64,000 nt of DNA from contig JAIUNK010000007.1 in assembly GCA_020161845.1 (NCBI GenBank), forward strand, positions 62,001 through 126,000, written 5' to 3'. Origin of the DNA: Actinomycetota bacterium (GTDB taxonomy: Bacteria > Actinomycetota > Actinomycetes > Actinomycetales > Dermatophilaceae). Shown piece after piece: positions 53,968 through 61,452 of the stretch. Each line of letters begins with the position of its first letter. The stretch's first letter is position 1. Both the position numbers and the translations under genes were made by a program. Under the pieces are notes generated by a model. That model did not search any database. It was not told where the DNA came from and worked only from the letters and a program-made list of their open reading frames with translations.

Positions 53968-53990
53968 TAAACAACGTCAAGAGTTGTTAA
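53968..53990. promoter_or_regulatory. AT-rich palindrome before the second CPTC gene
   Basis: taaacaac (53968-53975) and gttgttaa (53983-53990) are inverse copies with one mismatch, separated by 7 bp. The region is clearly AT-richer than its surroundings and lies about 100 bp before the ATG at 54087. Confidence 0.4.
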
Positions 53991-54086
53991 AGCCGCGGTT
54001 TTCCTGCTTAGCCAACCGAATTCGGGGCCGACTTGCTCGGCGTGAGGCAACCTGAAGCCTCGTCCGCCAGCAGGGGAGAAGACACC

Positions 54087-54419
54087 ATGACCCGCACGAG
54101 TGCCACGATCAGCCGGTCGACCTCCGAGCACGGCATGCGCAACGCCGCCGTCCGGTCCGGGATCAGGTGCGAGTCCCCGGCGGTCGACACCTTGGCGGCC
54201 GCCGCCACCTGCCCGACCTGCCTGGCCGCGCCGCAGGGAATCCTCGACCCGCTGCCCGGGGCGACTCACCCTGGCGTGCGGCCCGCGGCCTGCCCGACCT
54301 GCGGCGTCACCTCGATCGAATTCGGCCTCGTCGTGGCCATCGACGACGTCCTCGGCGAGATGGTCGGTTTGGACCGGCTCGCCGCGGCCCTCGACGAGCA
54401 CATCCGCCCCGGCGGGTGA
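54087..54419 (+). CDS. Small double-CPTC protein, paralogue 2
   Basis: 110 residues from ATG 54087 with ggggagaag 8 bases upstream. It shares the layout of the preceding gene: CPTCLAA, a variable loop of about 24 residues with Pro/Gly, CPTCGVTS-IEFGLVVAID, then a helix VLGEMVGLDRLAAALDEH. The loop and N-terminal arm differ, so the paralogues are old. A 15-bp terminator follows. Zinc binding is inferred from the four Cys; function unknown. Confidence 0.72.
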   Translation: MTRTSATISRSTSEHGMRNAAVRSGIRCESPAVDTLAAAATCPTCLAAPQGILDPLPGATHPGVRPAACPTCGVTSIEFGLVVAIDDVLGEMVGLDRLAAALDEHIRPGG

Positions 54420-54472
54420 CTCCTCAGACGTTTTCTCGGCGCCGTCGTGCGGTCGGCACCATCACCAGAAAG

Positions 54473-54511
54473 ACTGCGGCGGACCCATCGTGGGGGTGGG
54501 TCCGCCGCAGT
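54473..54511 (+). terminator. Terminator after the second CPTC gene
   Basis: actgcggcggaccca (54473-54487) and tgggtccgccgcagt (54497-54511) form a perfect 15-bp stem with a 9-nt loop, 54 bp beyond the stop. A short tgtgtgt run follows. Confidence 0.8.
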
Positions 54512-54566
54512 GTGTGTCCGGTAGCCCTGGGTGCCTCGCGCCAACGGGAAGCGTTGCCGAAAACAC

Positions 54567-54618
54567 GAACAGACCCGGACGATCAGGAGCGCTGCTCCTG
54601 ACGCATCCGGGCCTGTTC
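54567..54618 (-). terminator. Extended two-part hairpin
   Basis: An outer stem (gaacagacccgga 54567-54579 with tccgggcctgttc 54606-54618, one mismatch) encloses a perfect inner stem (tcaggagc 54583-54590 with gctcctga 54594-54601). It lies about 190 bp after the histidine kinase stop on the minus strand and is a strong terminator, or a structured RNA. The rest of 54512-54810 is empty. Confidence 0.65.
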
Positions 54619-54810
54619 GAGACCCGTCCCCCGTGGCGGGCGGTGACCCTTCGGTCGTGTCGAGACCCCTGTCTCCCGACCCCCTCACTATGGGCGCGGC
54701 GGCACGACGGACACCAGCCGCGCGACCGGACATCCTACGTTCGACGGCATCTAGCGGTCGTGGATCCGTCGAAAGTTGGATCGCACGTCCAAGTTGACCA
54801 TCCGGTTCGC

Positions 54811-56058
54811 TCAGACGCGGGCGGCCGCGTCGCCGGCGGGACGGTAGGGGATGCGGGAGCGCACCACCCAGCGCCCGTCCTCGCGACCGGCGCTGAATGA
54901 GCCGTCCAGCAGCGACAACCGCTCCTCGAGCCCGGACAGGCCCAGGTGCGTCGAGGAGATCTCGCCCCGCCGTCGACGGCCGACGTCCTCGTTCGCGACG
55001 ACGATCGAGAGCGCGTCGCCATCGGCGGCGACGTCGACCCAGACCCGAGCGCCCTCCGGGGCGTGCTTGACGATATTGGTCGCCGACTCGCGCAACACCC
55101 GGTCCGCGGCCAGTTCGACGCTGCGCGGCATCGACTCGGCGTGACAACTGGACTCGACGGTGTAGCCCAGCGCCTTGAGCTGGTCGGCCACCGCGTCGAC
55201 CACGACGGCGACCGAGGCCTGCTGGGCCGCGCCGACCTCCGGGACTCCGTCGCTGGTGCGCAGGACCTGCAGGAGGCGCTTCAGCTCACCGAGCGCCCGG
55301 CGCGAGGTCTCCTCGATCACCCCTCGGGCGGCGGCGAGTTCCGTTTCGTCGGTGGTCAACCGCATGAGGCTGGCCTGCATCGCAATGATGGTCAGCTCGT
55401 GCGCCACGACGTCGTGCAGCTCTCGGGCGAGCAGGGACCGCTCGCGCTCGCGGGCGAGTTGCGCCTGCTCGGCGAGTTCGGTGACCCGCGCCTCCGCGGC
55501 CTGCCGGCGCAGCACCGTGTTGCCCAATAGCCACGCGGCGACCACGACGAAGGCGACCATCGGAAACTCGATCAGCAGGATGCTGCCGGTCTCATAGGGC
55601 GCGACGACCAGATACCAGGTCTTGACACTCACAAACAGCGCGAGGCAGATCATCGTGACGCGGCGGTCCCGACGGAACCCGCCCGCACCCGCGACGACGA
55701 CCGCGACCAGCGTGAGCATGGGGGCCACTGACCCGAACCGCGCGCTGTCCAGGAAAGCCACGTCGAGGACGAAGAGGGCCGCAGCCACGGCCATGCCGGC
55801 CAGGCTCCACCACCGCCGGCCCAGCGCCACCGCGATGACCGCCATGGTGGGGCCGATGGACAGGGTGGCCACCACGATCCGCTCGGTGGTCGCCACATCG
55901 ATCACGAGCGCCTTGCGGATGTCGGACATCGCCTGCAGCGACGCCCACACGATGAGACCCAAGGTGAGCCACCAACGCATCCCGCGCGCACCGCGCGCAG
56001 GGCTGATCTGGAGTCGTCGATTCTCGACGAGAAGGCCCGAGAGTTTCTCGTCCCTCAT
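54811..56058 (-). CDS. Sensor histidine kinase, HisKA_3 type, next to a secreted peptide gene
   Basis: 415 residues, ATG without a clear ribosome site. Five or six membrane helices occupy residues about 28-180, with no large outer domain. The phospho-acceptor block is [21 protein letters not shown] (about 215-235), with DRVLRESATNIVKHAP as N box and HLGLSGLEERLSLL as G box. A helical linker (RRQAAEARVTELAEQAQLARER) precedes the kinase core. The kinase, a 67-residue secreted peptide gene on the same strand and a divergent response regulator gene form a compact locus that looks like peptide sensing. The link is inferred from position. Confidence 0.93.
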   Translation of the reverse strand: MRDEKLSGLLVENRRLQISPARGARGMRWWLTLGLIVWASLQAMSDIRKALVIDVATTERIVVATLSIGPTMAVIAVALGRRWWSLAGMAVAAALFVLDVAFLDSARFGSVAPMLTLVAVVVAGAGGFRRDRRVTMICLALFVSVKTWYLVVAPYETGSILLIEFPMVAFVVVAAWLLGNTVLRRQAAEARVTELAEQAQLARERERSLLARELHDVVAHELTIIAMQASLMRLTTDETELAAARGVIEETSRRALGELKRLLQVLRTSDGVPEVGAAQQASVAVVVDAVADQLKALGYTVESSCHAESMPRSVELAADRVLRESATNIVKHAPEGARVWVDVAADGDALSIVVANEDVGRRRRGEISSTHLGLSGLEERLSLLDGSFSAGREDGRWVVRSRIPYRPAGDAAARV

Positions 56059-56173
56059 GGTGACAGGCTGGGACGATGCGGCGCCGTGGACACGGAACCT
56101 ACCCGATCACCCCGAGCTGAGGAATGGCTCCCGACGGTCTGCGGAGCGGCACGATGCGGAGGCGGTGCCGTGC

Positions 56174-56377
56174 TCAACGGCAGCCGGGCCACCACGGAAA
56201 GGCGCTGCACCAGTCATCCCAGCCGTAGGGCTGGGCCACCCCGGAGCCGGCCAGCTGGGCGGCGGTGGTGACGGTGGCCGTGGCGGGCGCGGCGGTGGCC
56301 GCGGCTGCGGTGCCGGGCAGCGAGGTGCTGAAGAGCACGGCGACGACCGCTGCGGTGGTCAAGAGGCGAGTACGCAT
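56174..56377 (-). CDS. Small secreted Trp/Cys-rich peptide
   Basis: 67 residues, ATG with aggag 6 bases upstream. A clear signal peptide (MRTRLLTTAAVVAVLFSTSL..GTAAAA) is followed by an Ala/Thr spacer and the striking C-terminus GWDDWCSAFPWWPGCR, with four Trp and two Cys. The ending is ribosomally encoded and could form a disulfide loop of about ten residues. The gene lies 115 bp upstream of a kinase gene on the same strand, with a weak hairpin between (cggcac 56147-56152/gtgccg 56165-56170), and the regulator gene diverges. It may be a pheromone, bacteriocin or envelope peptide. No named family is recognised. Confidence 0.75.
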   Translation of the reverse strand: MRTRLLTTAAVVAVLFSTSLPGTAAAATAAPATATVTTAAQLAGSGVAQPYGWDDWCSAFPWWPGCR

Positions 56378-56419
56378 CGATGCTCCTGGTGGGGCGAAGC
56401 ACTGTGGGGTGGGCGAAGC

Positions 56420-56434
56420 GACGACAATGTCGTC
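56420..56434. promoter_or_regulatory. 15-bp palindrome between the peptide and regulator genes
   Basis: gacgaca-a-tgtcgtc has perfect 7-bp arms. It sits midway in the 97-bp divergent spacer and is flanked by direct repeats of gggcgaagc, so it may be the binding site for the adjacent regulator. Confidence 0.5.
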
Positions 56435-56474
56435 TCAACGAGGTTAACCCAGCGAAGCAGGAACGGATATACCC

Positions 56475-57185
56475 ATGTCCCCGACCAGGGTCGTCATCGT
56501 GGACGACCAACAGCTCATGCTGCAGGCCCTCAAGGTCTTCGTCTCCCAGGCGCCCGACATGACCGTCGTCGGCACCGCGCACAACGGTGTCGCGGCCATC
56601 GAGGTGTGTGCGCAGCTCGACCCCGACGTGGTCCTCATGGACCTGCAGATGCCGGTCCTCAACGGGATCGATGCGACGCGACGCATCACCACGTTCAAAC
56701 CGCACGTCAAGGTCATCGCGGTCACGACCTTCGCCGGGCCCGAGGCCGTCGTCCCCGCCCTGCGCGCCGGCGCGGCCGGCTACCTGCTCAAGGACAGCGA
56801 GCCGGAGGTGCTGGTGCAGTCGATCCGGGACGTGCTGGAGGGGCGCAACGTCCTCTCCCCCGCGGTCACCGCCGCTCTGGTCGCCTCGGTCCGGTCAACC
56901 CCCGGGCCGCCGGGCGCGGTGCCGCTGGAGGTAGCGCCCGAGTCGCTGGTCGCCAACTTGACCGACCGCGAGGTGCAGGTGCTGGAGCTGCTCGCCGAGG
57001 GCTTGTCCAACGGTGAAATGGCGGTGGAGCTGGGCCTGACGGAGTCGGCCGTGAAGTCCCGCGTCAGCCAACTCACCCAGAAGCTCGGCGTCGAGAGCCG
57101 GGTGCAGGTGCTCGTGCGCGCCTGCGAACTGGGGCTGGTCCGGCCACGGCTGCGTCGGCCCCCAGCCGACAACCCACCCACGTGA
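56475..57185 (+). CDS. NarL-type response regulator
   Basis: 236 residues, ATG. Receiver with VVIVDDQQLMLQAL, phospho-Asp in VVLMDLQMPVLNG and Lys in YLLKDSEP; the linker is moderate in length; the HTH is NLTDREVQVLELLAEGLSNGEMAVEL. It is divergent from the peptide and kinase genes and is followed 68 bp later by an ABC exporter. Likely the output of the 54811 kinase and a candidate activator of the exporter and the peptide gene. Confidence 0.94.
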   Translation: MSPTRVVIVDDQQLMLQALKVFVSQAPDMTVVGTAHNGVAAIEVCAQLDPDVVLMDLQMPVLNGIDATRRITTFKPHVKVIAVTTFAGPEAVVPALRAGAAGYLLKDSEPEVLVQSIRDVLEGRNVLSPAVTAALVASVRSTPGPPGAVPLEVAPESLVANLTDREVQVLELLAEGLSNGEMAVELGLTESAVKSRVSQLTQKLGVESRVQVLVRACELGLVRPRLRRPPADNPPT

Positions 57186-57253
57186 CGGATGTCAGGGGTA
57201 CGTCGTGACAACCGCACCGGGCGCCCCAGGTCGCTGACCGACAAGCTCGAGGC

Positions 57254-58192
57254 ATGACGATCAGCCCGACCGACACCCCGTCGGCCACCCCCGACGCGCT
57301 CAGCCTGACCGGGCTGACCCGCAGTTTTGGGGCCGTCCGCGCGGTCGCCGGCCTCGATCTGAGCGTCCGGCCCGGCGAGGTGGTCGCCTTCCTCGGCCCC
57401 AACGGTGCCGGCAAGACCACGACCATCGACATGATCCTGGGCCTGGGGCGACCCGACGCCGGCTCCGTGCGGGTCTTCGGCATGACGCCCCGTCAGGCCG
57501 TCGACCGCGGGCTCGTCGCGGCCGTGCTGCAGACCGGCGGCCTGCTGCCGGACCTGTCCGTCCTGGAGACGGTGCAGCTGACCGCGAGCCTGTTCCCCGC
57601 CGCGATCCCCGCCACCGCGGCGTTGCAGCGGGCCGGCATCGCCGAGCTGAGCTCCCGCACGGTCAGTAGGTGTTCCGGCGGCGAACAACAGCGGCTCCGC
57701 TTCGCCATGGCGCTGGTCAGCGAGCCGGCGCTGCTGATCCTGGATGAGCCCACGACCGGACTCGACGTCGAAGGGCGGCGCCGGTTCTGGTCGGCCATCC
57801 ACGCCGACGCCGAACGCGGCCGAACGGTCCTGTTCGCGACCCACTACCTGGAGGAGGCCGACGAATACGCCGACCGGATCGTCCTGATGGCGCGCGGCCG
57901 GGTCGTCGCCGACGGGACAGTCGCGCAGATCCGCGCCGCCGTGGGGGGCCGGACCGTTCGAGCCACCCTGGGCTCACCGGACCTGACGCCGGACCTGACG
58001 CCAGTGCGCACCGCGCTGAGCGGGCTGGACGTGAGCGGACTCGACGTACGCGGCCGCACCCTCACCATCACCACCGGCGACTCCGACGCCGTCGCCCACG
58101 CTCTGCTGCGCGACCGGCTCGCCCACGATCTCGAGATCACCACGCGCGGTCTCGACGACGCCTTCCTCGCCCTGACCGGAGACCCCCGATGA
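57254..58192 (+). CDS. ABC exporter ATP-binding protein, DrrA-like
   Basis: 312 residues, ATG. Walker A is GPNGAGKTTT (about residue 48), the Q-loop follows in VLQTGGLLPDL, the signature is SRCSGGEQQRLRFA and Walker B LLILDEPTTGLD. The C-terminal extension after about 235 is beta-rich, as in DrrA/CcmA-type drug exporters. It is cotranslated with the ABC-2 permease (ATGA overlap). The signature has Cys before SGGEQ, a small deviation. Confidence 0.95.
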   Translation: MTISPTDTPSATPDALSLTGLTRSFGAVRAVAGLDLSVRPGEVVAFLGPNGAGKTTTIDMILGLGRPDAGSVRVFGMTPRQAVDRGLVAAVLQTGGLLPDLSVLETVQLTASLFPAAIPATAALQRAGIAELSSRTVSRCSGGEQQRLRFAMALVSEPALLILDEPTTGLDVEGRRRFWSAIHADAERGRTVLFATHYLEEADEYADRIVLMARGRVVADGTVAQIRAAVGGRTVRATLGSPDLTPDLTPVRTALSGLDVSGLDVRGRTLTITTGDSDAVAHALLRDRLAHDLEITTRGLDDAFLALTGDPR

Positions 58193-59025
58193 ACGCCCTC
58201 GCCGCCGCCGACCCGGCGCACGCACGCCCCGACGTCCCGCACCTCCTCGACACCACCGCGGTGACCAGCCGCCCCGCCGGCCGGCACGGCCTCAACCCGA
58301 CCCTGCTACGGATCGAGGCGCGCCGGGCCCTGCGCAACCGCAGCGGGCTGATCTTCGCCGTCATCATGCCGGTGGCGTTCTTCCTGATGTGGGGGCGCAA
58401 CCCGCAGTACGCCGACATCGGCTACGGCCGCGGCACGGTCAGCGCGACGATCATGACCGGAATGGCCCTCTACGGCGCCCTGATCGCCACGATCTCGGCC
58501 GGGGCCGCCGTCTCGCTGGAGCGTTCCACCGGCTGGAGTCGCCAGCTGCGGCTGACGCCGCTGTCGCCGACGGCGTACATCGCCCTGAAAGGGGCCGCCG
58601 GGATGCTCACCGGCGCGCTCGCGGTGGCGGCCGTGTACGCCGTGGCGGCCGGCACCGGAGTGCGCCTGCCGGCGGACCTGTGGCTGGCGACGGGCCTGGT
58701 CACGTGGCTGGGATCGGCGGTCTTCGCGGCGTTCGGGCTGTTCCTGGGCTACCTCTTCACCTCCGAGAACGCGATGCGGATCGTCGGGCCCGCGATGGCG
58801 CTGCTGGCCTTCCTCGGTGGGCTGTTCATGCCGCTGGACCAGATGGCCGACATCATCCAGTCGATCGCGCCGTACACCCCGATGTACGGGATTCACCAGC
58901 TGGCGCTCGCTCCCTATGGCGCCGGGGACTTCAGTTGGGCTGCCGTCGCCAATGTCACGGCGTGGTTGGCGGTCTTCGGCAGCGGCGCCGCATGGCTGAT
59001 GAGCAGGGACACCGAGCGGGTCTGA
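58189..59025 (+). CDS. ABC-2 type permease
   Basis: 278 residues from ATG 58189. A soluble N-terminus (about 45 residues) is followed by six membrane helices, including FAVIMPVAFFLMWG, MALYGALIATISAGAAV, GMLTGALAVAAVYAVAAG and AMALLAFLGGLFM. It pairs with the ATPase above and lies upstream of a kinase/regulator pair, the usual arrangement of drug- or lantibiotic-immunity exporters. Confidence 0.92.
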   Translation: MNALAAADPAHARPDVPHLLDTTAVTSRPAGRHGLNPTLLRIEARRALRNRSGLIFAVIMPVAFFLMWGRNPQYADIGYGRGTVSATIMTGMALYGALIATISAGAAVSLERSTGWSRQLRLTPLSPTAYIALKGAAGMLTGALAVAAVYAVAAGTGVRLPADLWLATGLVTWLGSAVFAAFGLFLGYLFTSENAMRIVGPAMALLAFLGGLFMPLDQMADIIQSIAPYTPMYGIHQLALAPYGAGDFSWAAVANVTAWLAVFGSGAAWLMSRDTERV

Positions 59026-59127
59026 CGGGCCGGACCGGCGGTGGGCGATGATCGAGGCCGAACGAGAAGCCCTACCCAGAAGCCGAACTCCAGCCCAGGA
59101 CCCCAGCACAGGAGCGTGACGCCGCCG

Positions 59128-60375
59128 ATGGCCCTTCCCGGAGCAGAGCCCGCCCCCGGCACCGCGCCGCGCGCGCGGGTGGCCCGCGGGACGACGTGGG
59201 GCCCGGTGATCGGCGTCGTCTGGATCATCTTCTGGCTGGTCATGCTGATGCAGTCGGTCACCGCGGCGGTCGCCCGCGGCGACGACCGGGGGTGGCTGGC
59301 GACGGGCGCGTACGTCGTGGGGGCTGCGGCGTACAGCGTGGCCTGCTTTCACGGCTTCGTCCGCCGCCGCCACGGCGAGACGGTCCGCTCGGCCGTGGTC
59401 GCCGCCGGGGTCGGCGCTGTCGCGACCGCGGTGGCTGTCGCGGCCATCGGGGCGCCGGGCTACGACCTGGTGCCCTATGTCGCGGTGGCCCTGGTGGCGG
59501 CGCTGCCGCTGCGCTACAGCCTGCCGTTCACCGGCACAGCGCTGATCGGCCTGTGGGTGGTGCTGCTGCGGGTGGACCAGCTGGAGGACACCAGCGGCAT
59601 GTTCATCGGCGCCGTGATCGCGACGCTCGGCACCGGGATGGGCCGGTTCTCTGTGGAGCGGGGGCTGGCGGCGCAGCGGTACGCGGAGGAGGCCCACGAA
59701 CTGCAACTCCAGGACGAACGCAACCGGATGGCCCGCGACCTGCACGACATCCTGGGGCACTCGTTGACCGTGATCGCCCTCAAGGCCGACCTGGCCGGCA
59801 AGCTCGTCGACCGGGATCCGGGTGGGGCGAAGCGCGAGCTCGGCGAGCTGCAGGGGCTGGCCCGTTCGGCGCTCGCCGACGTGCGGGCCACCGTGCACAA
59901 CTACCGGGAGATGTCGCTGTCGGCCGAGCTGGTGCGGGCCCGGCAGGCGCTGACCGACGCCTCGATCCGGGCGGAGCTGCCGGGCACTGTCGACGACGTG
60001 AACCCGGAGCTGCGGGAGCTGTTCGCCTGGGCGGTCCGCGAGGCGACCACGAACGTCGTGCGGCATTCCGGCGCCACCCGCTGCCGGATCACCCTGGCTC
60101 GGGACCGGTTGGAGGTGACCGACGACGGGCGTGGCCCCATCGGGCCGGCCGACGGACATGGCGAGGGACACGTCGGGGGCCATGGGCTGGCCGGGCTGCG
60201 GGACCGGGCCGCTCGGGTCGGGGCCCTGGTCGAGACCGGGCCGGCGGACCCGGCGGGGCAGGCGGACCGGTCGGGGCCGGCGGGCCGGTCGGGGCCGGCG
60301 GGCCGGGTGGGGCCGGCGGGCAGCGGCGGGCCGGCCCGGCCCGGATTCCGGCTGGTCGTGCGGGAGGGACTGTGA
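59128..60375 (+). CDS. Sensor histidine kinase, DesK-like
   Basis: 415 residues with ATG 59128 assumed. A GTG at 59116 is in frame but only one base from aggag, so the choice is not firm. Membrane helices fill the first 165 residues. The phospho-acceptor is MARDLHDILGHSLTVIALK; the N box is WAVREATTNVVRHSG and the G box GHGLAGLRDRAARVG. Between the G box and the final strand FRLVVREGL lies an unusual collagen-like insert (about 372-402) with repeated GPAGRSGPAGR. It probably controls the exporter upstream. Confidence 0.92.
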   Translation: MALPGAEPAPGTAPRARVARGTTWGPVIGVVWIIFWLVMLMQSVTAAVARGDDRGWLATGAYVVGAAAYSVACFHGFVRRRHGETVRSAVVAAGVGAVATAVAVAAIGAPGYDLVPYVAVALVAALPLRYSLPFTGTALIGLWVVLLRVDQLEDTSGMFIGAVIATLGTGMGRFSVERGLAAQRYAEEAHELQLQDERNRMARDLHDILGHSLTVIALKADLAGKLVDRDPGGAKRELGELQGLARSALADVRATVHNYREMSLSAELVRARQALTDASIRAELPGTVDDVNPELRELFAWAVREATTNVVRHSGATRCRITLARDRLEVTDDGRGPIGPADGHGEGHVGGHGLAGLRDRAARVGALVETGPADPAGQADRSGPAGRSGPAGRVGPAGSGGPARPGFRLVVREGL

Positions 60376-60394
60376 CACGAGGCAGGCTGGGCCC

Positions 60395-61018
60395 ATGACG
60401 ATCCGGGTACTCCTGGCCGACGACCAGGCGTTGGTCCGTGGGGCGCTGGCGGCGTTGCTGACGTTGGAGTCCGACCTGGAGGTGGTCGGGCAGGTGGGGC
60501 GCGGCGACGAGGTGGTCGCGGCCTGCCGGGCCTGCACCCCGCCGCCGGACGTCGTCCTGATGGACGTCGAGATGCCGGGGATGGACGGGCTCGCCGCGAC
60601 CGCCGAGCTGCGCCGGGCGATGCCCGCGGTCAAGGTGCTGATCGTCACGACGTTCGGTCGGCCGGGCTTCCTGAAGCGCGCGATGAGCAGCGGGGCCGCG
60701 GGGTTCGTCGTGAAGGACACCCCGGCGGACGAGCTGGCGGCGGCGGTCCGGCGGGTGGCGGCCGGGCTGCGGGTGGTGGACCCGGCGCTGGCAGCGGACT
60801 CGCTGGTGCTCGGGGACTCGCCGCTGACTCCGCGCGAGGCCGAGGTGCTGCAGGCCGCGGCGGACGGCGCGACGGTCGCGGTGATCGCCGGCCGGGTACA
60901 TCTGTCGGAAGGGACGGTGCGCAACCACCTCTCGGCGGTGATGGGCAAGACCGGCGCCGGGACGCGCGCGGAGGCCGTGCGGGTCGCGATCGCCAACGGC
61001 TGGATCGTCGCCACCTGA
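60395..61018 (+). CDS. NarL-type response regulator, DesR-like
   Basis: 207 residues from ATG 60395, 19 bp after the kinase. Receiver with VLLADDQALVRGAL, phospho-Asp in VVLMDVEMPGMDG and Lys in FVVKDTPA. The HTH region is PLTPREAEVLQAAADGATVAVIAGRVHLSEGTVRNHL. Partner of the DesK-like kinase. The spacer after it (61019-61452) contains only repeats and hairpins. Confidence 0.94.
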   Translation: MTIRVLLADDQALVRGALAALLTLESDLEVVGQVGRGDEVVAACRACTPPPDVVLMDVEMPGMDGLAATAELRRAMPAVKVLIVTTFGRPGFLKRAMSSGAAGFVVKDTPADELAAAVRRVAAGLRVVDPALAADSLVLGDSPLTPREAEVLQAAADGATVAVIAGRVHLSEGTVRNHLSAVMGKTGAGTRAEAVRVAIANGWIVAT

Positions 61019-61069
61019 CGAGTCCCCCGCCCGCAGCGAGCCGCCCCCGTGACCCCCGGTTGCCCCCGT

Positions 61070-61129
61070 GACCGCTCACGACCTGCACTTATAGCACCAT
61101 GGTGCCAAAGGGGCAGGTCGTGAACGGTC
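61070..61129. terminator. Nested palindromes after the regulator gene
   Basis: gaccgctcacgacctgc (61070-61086) and gcaggtcgtgaacggtc (61113-61129) are inverse copies with one mismatch. The 26-nt loop contains the perfect palindrome gcaccatggtgc (61094-61105). It could be a terminator or a dyad operator. Confidence 0.55.
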
Positions 61130-61152
61130 GCCCTGGGGATAACTCCCCGGGA

Positions 61153-61212
61153 CACGGCTTCGCTCACGGCTTTGCTCACGGCTTCGCTCACGGCTTCGCT
61201 CACGGCTTCGCT
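61153..61212 (+). repeat. Five tandem 12-bp units
   Basis: cacggcttcgct is repeated five times (61153-61212), the second unit carrying one change, then decays into cacggcggg. It lies in a gene-free spacer and is a likely length-variable minisatellite. Confidence 0.92.
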
Positions 61213-61294
61213 CACGGCGGGCGCCACCCGCGGGTTGGTTCCACACGCGGGCCGGCTCCTCGGTGCCACCCAAGAGGTCGAGCGGACCCCCCAG

Positions 61295-61348
61295 GCTCCG
61301 ATCGGTGCCTGGTGGGGGTCCCGGCCCCACCAACGCTCCGATCGGAGC
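61295..61348. repeat. Dispersed 54-bp palindromic element, copy 2
   Basis: gctccgatcggtgcctggtg...ccaacgctccgatcggagc folds into a hairpin with about 24-bp arms. It matches the reverse complement of 34204-34257 at about 43 of 54 positions. The terminal gctccgatcggagc (61335-61348) is itself a perfect palindrome. Confidence 0.7.
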
Positions 61349-61452
61349 CCCGGGCGCCGCTGCGCCGCTGCGCCGCGTCGTACCGTCGGTGGACCCCGCG
61401 CTCCGACCTGGGGTGGACGCGCTCCGCCGCCACCGCGGCCTAGCCTGACGGA

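Noticed and set aside
61076-61333. Minus-strand open frame with repeated RSRERS motifs
   Set aside because: The motif is just the translation of the 12-bp tandem repeat and there is no ribosome site or homologue.
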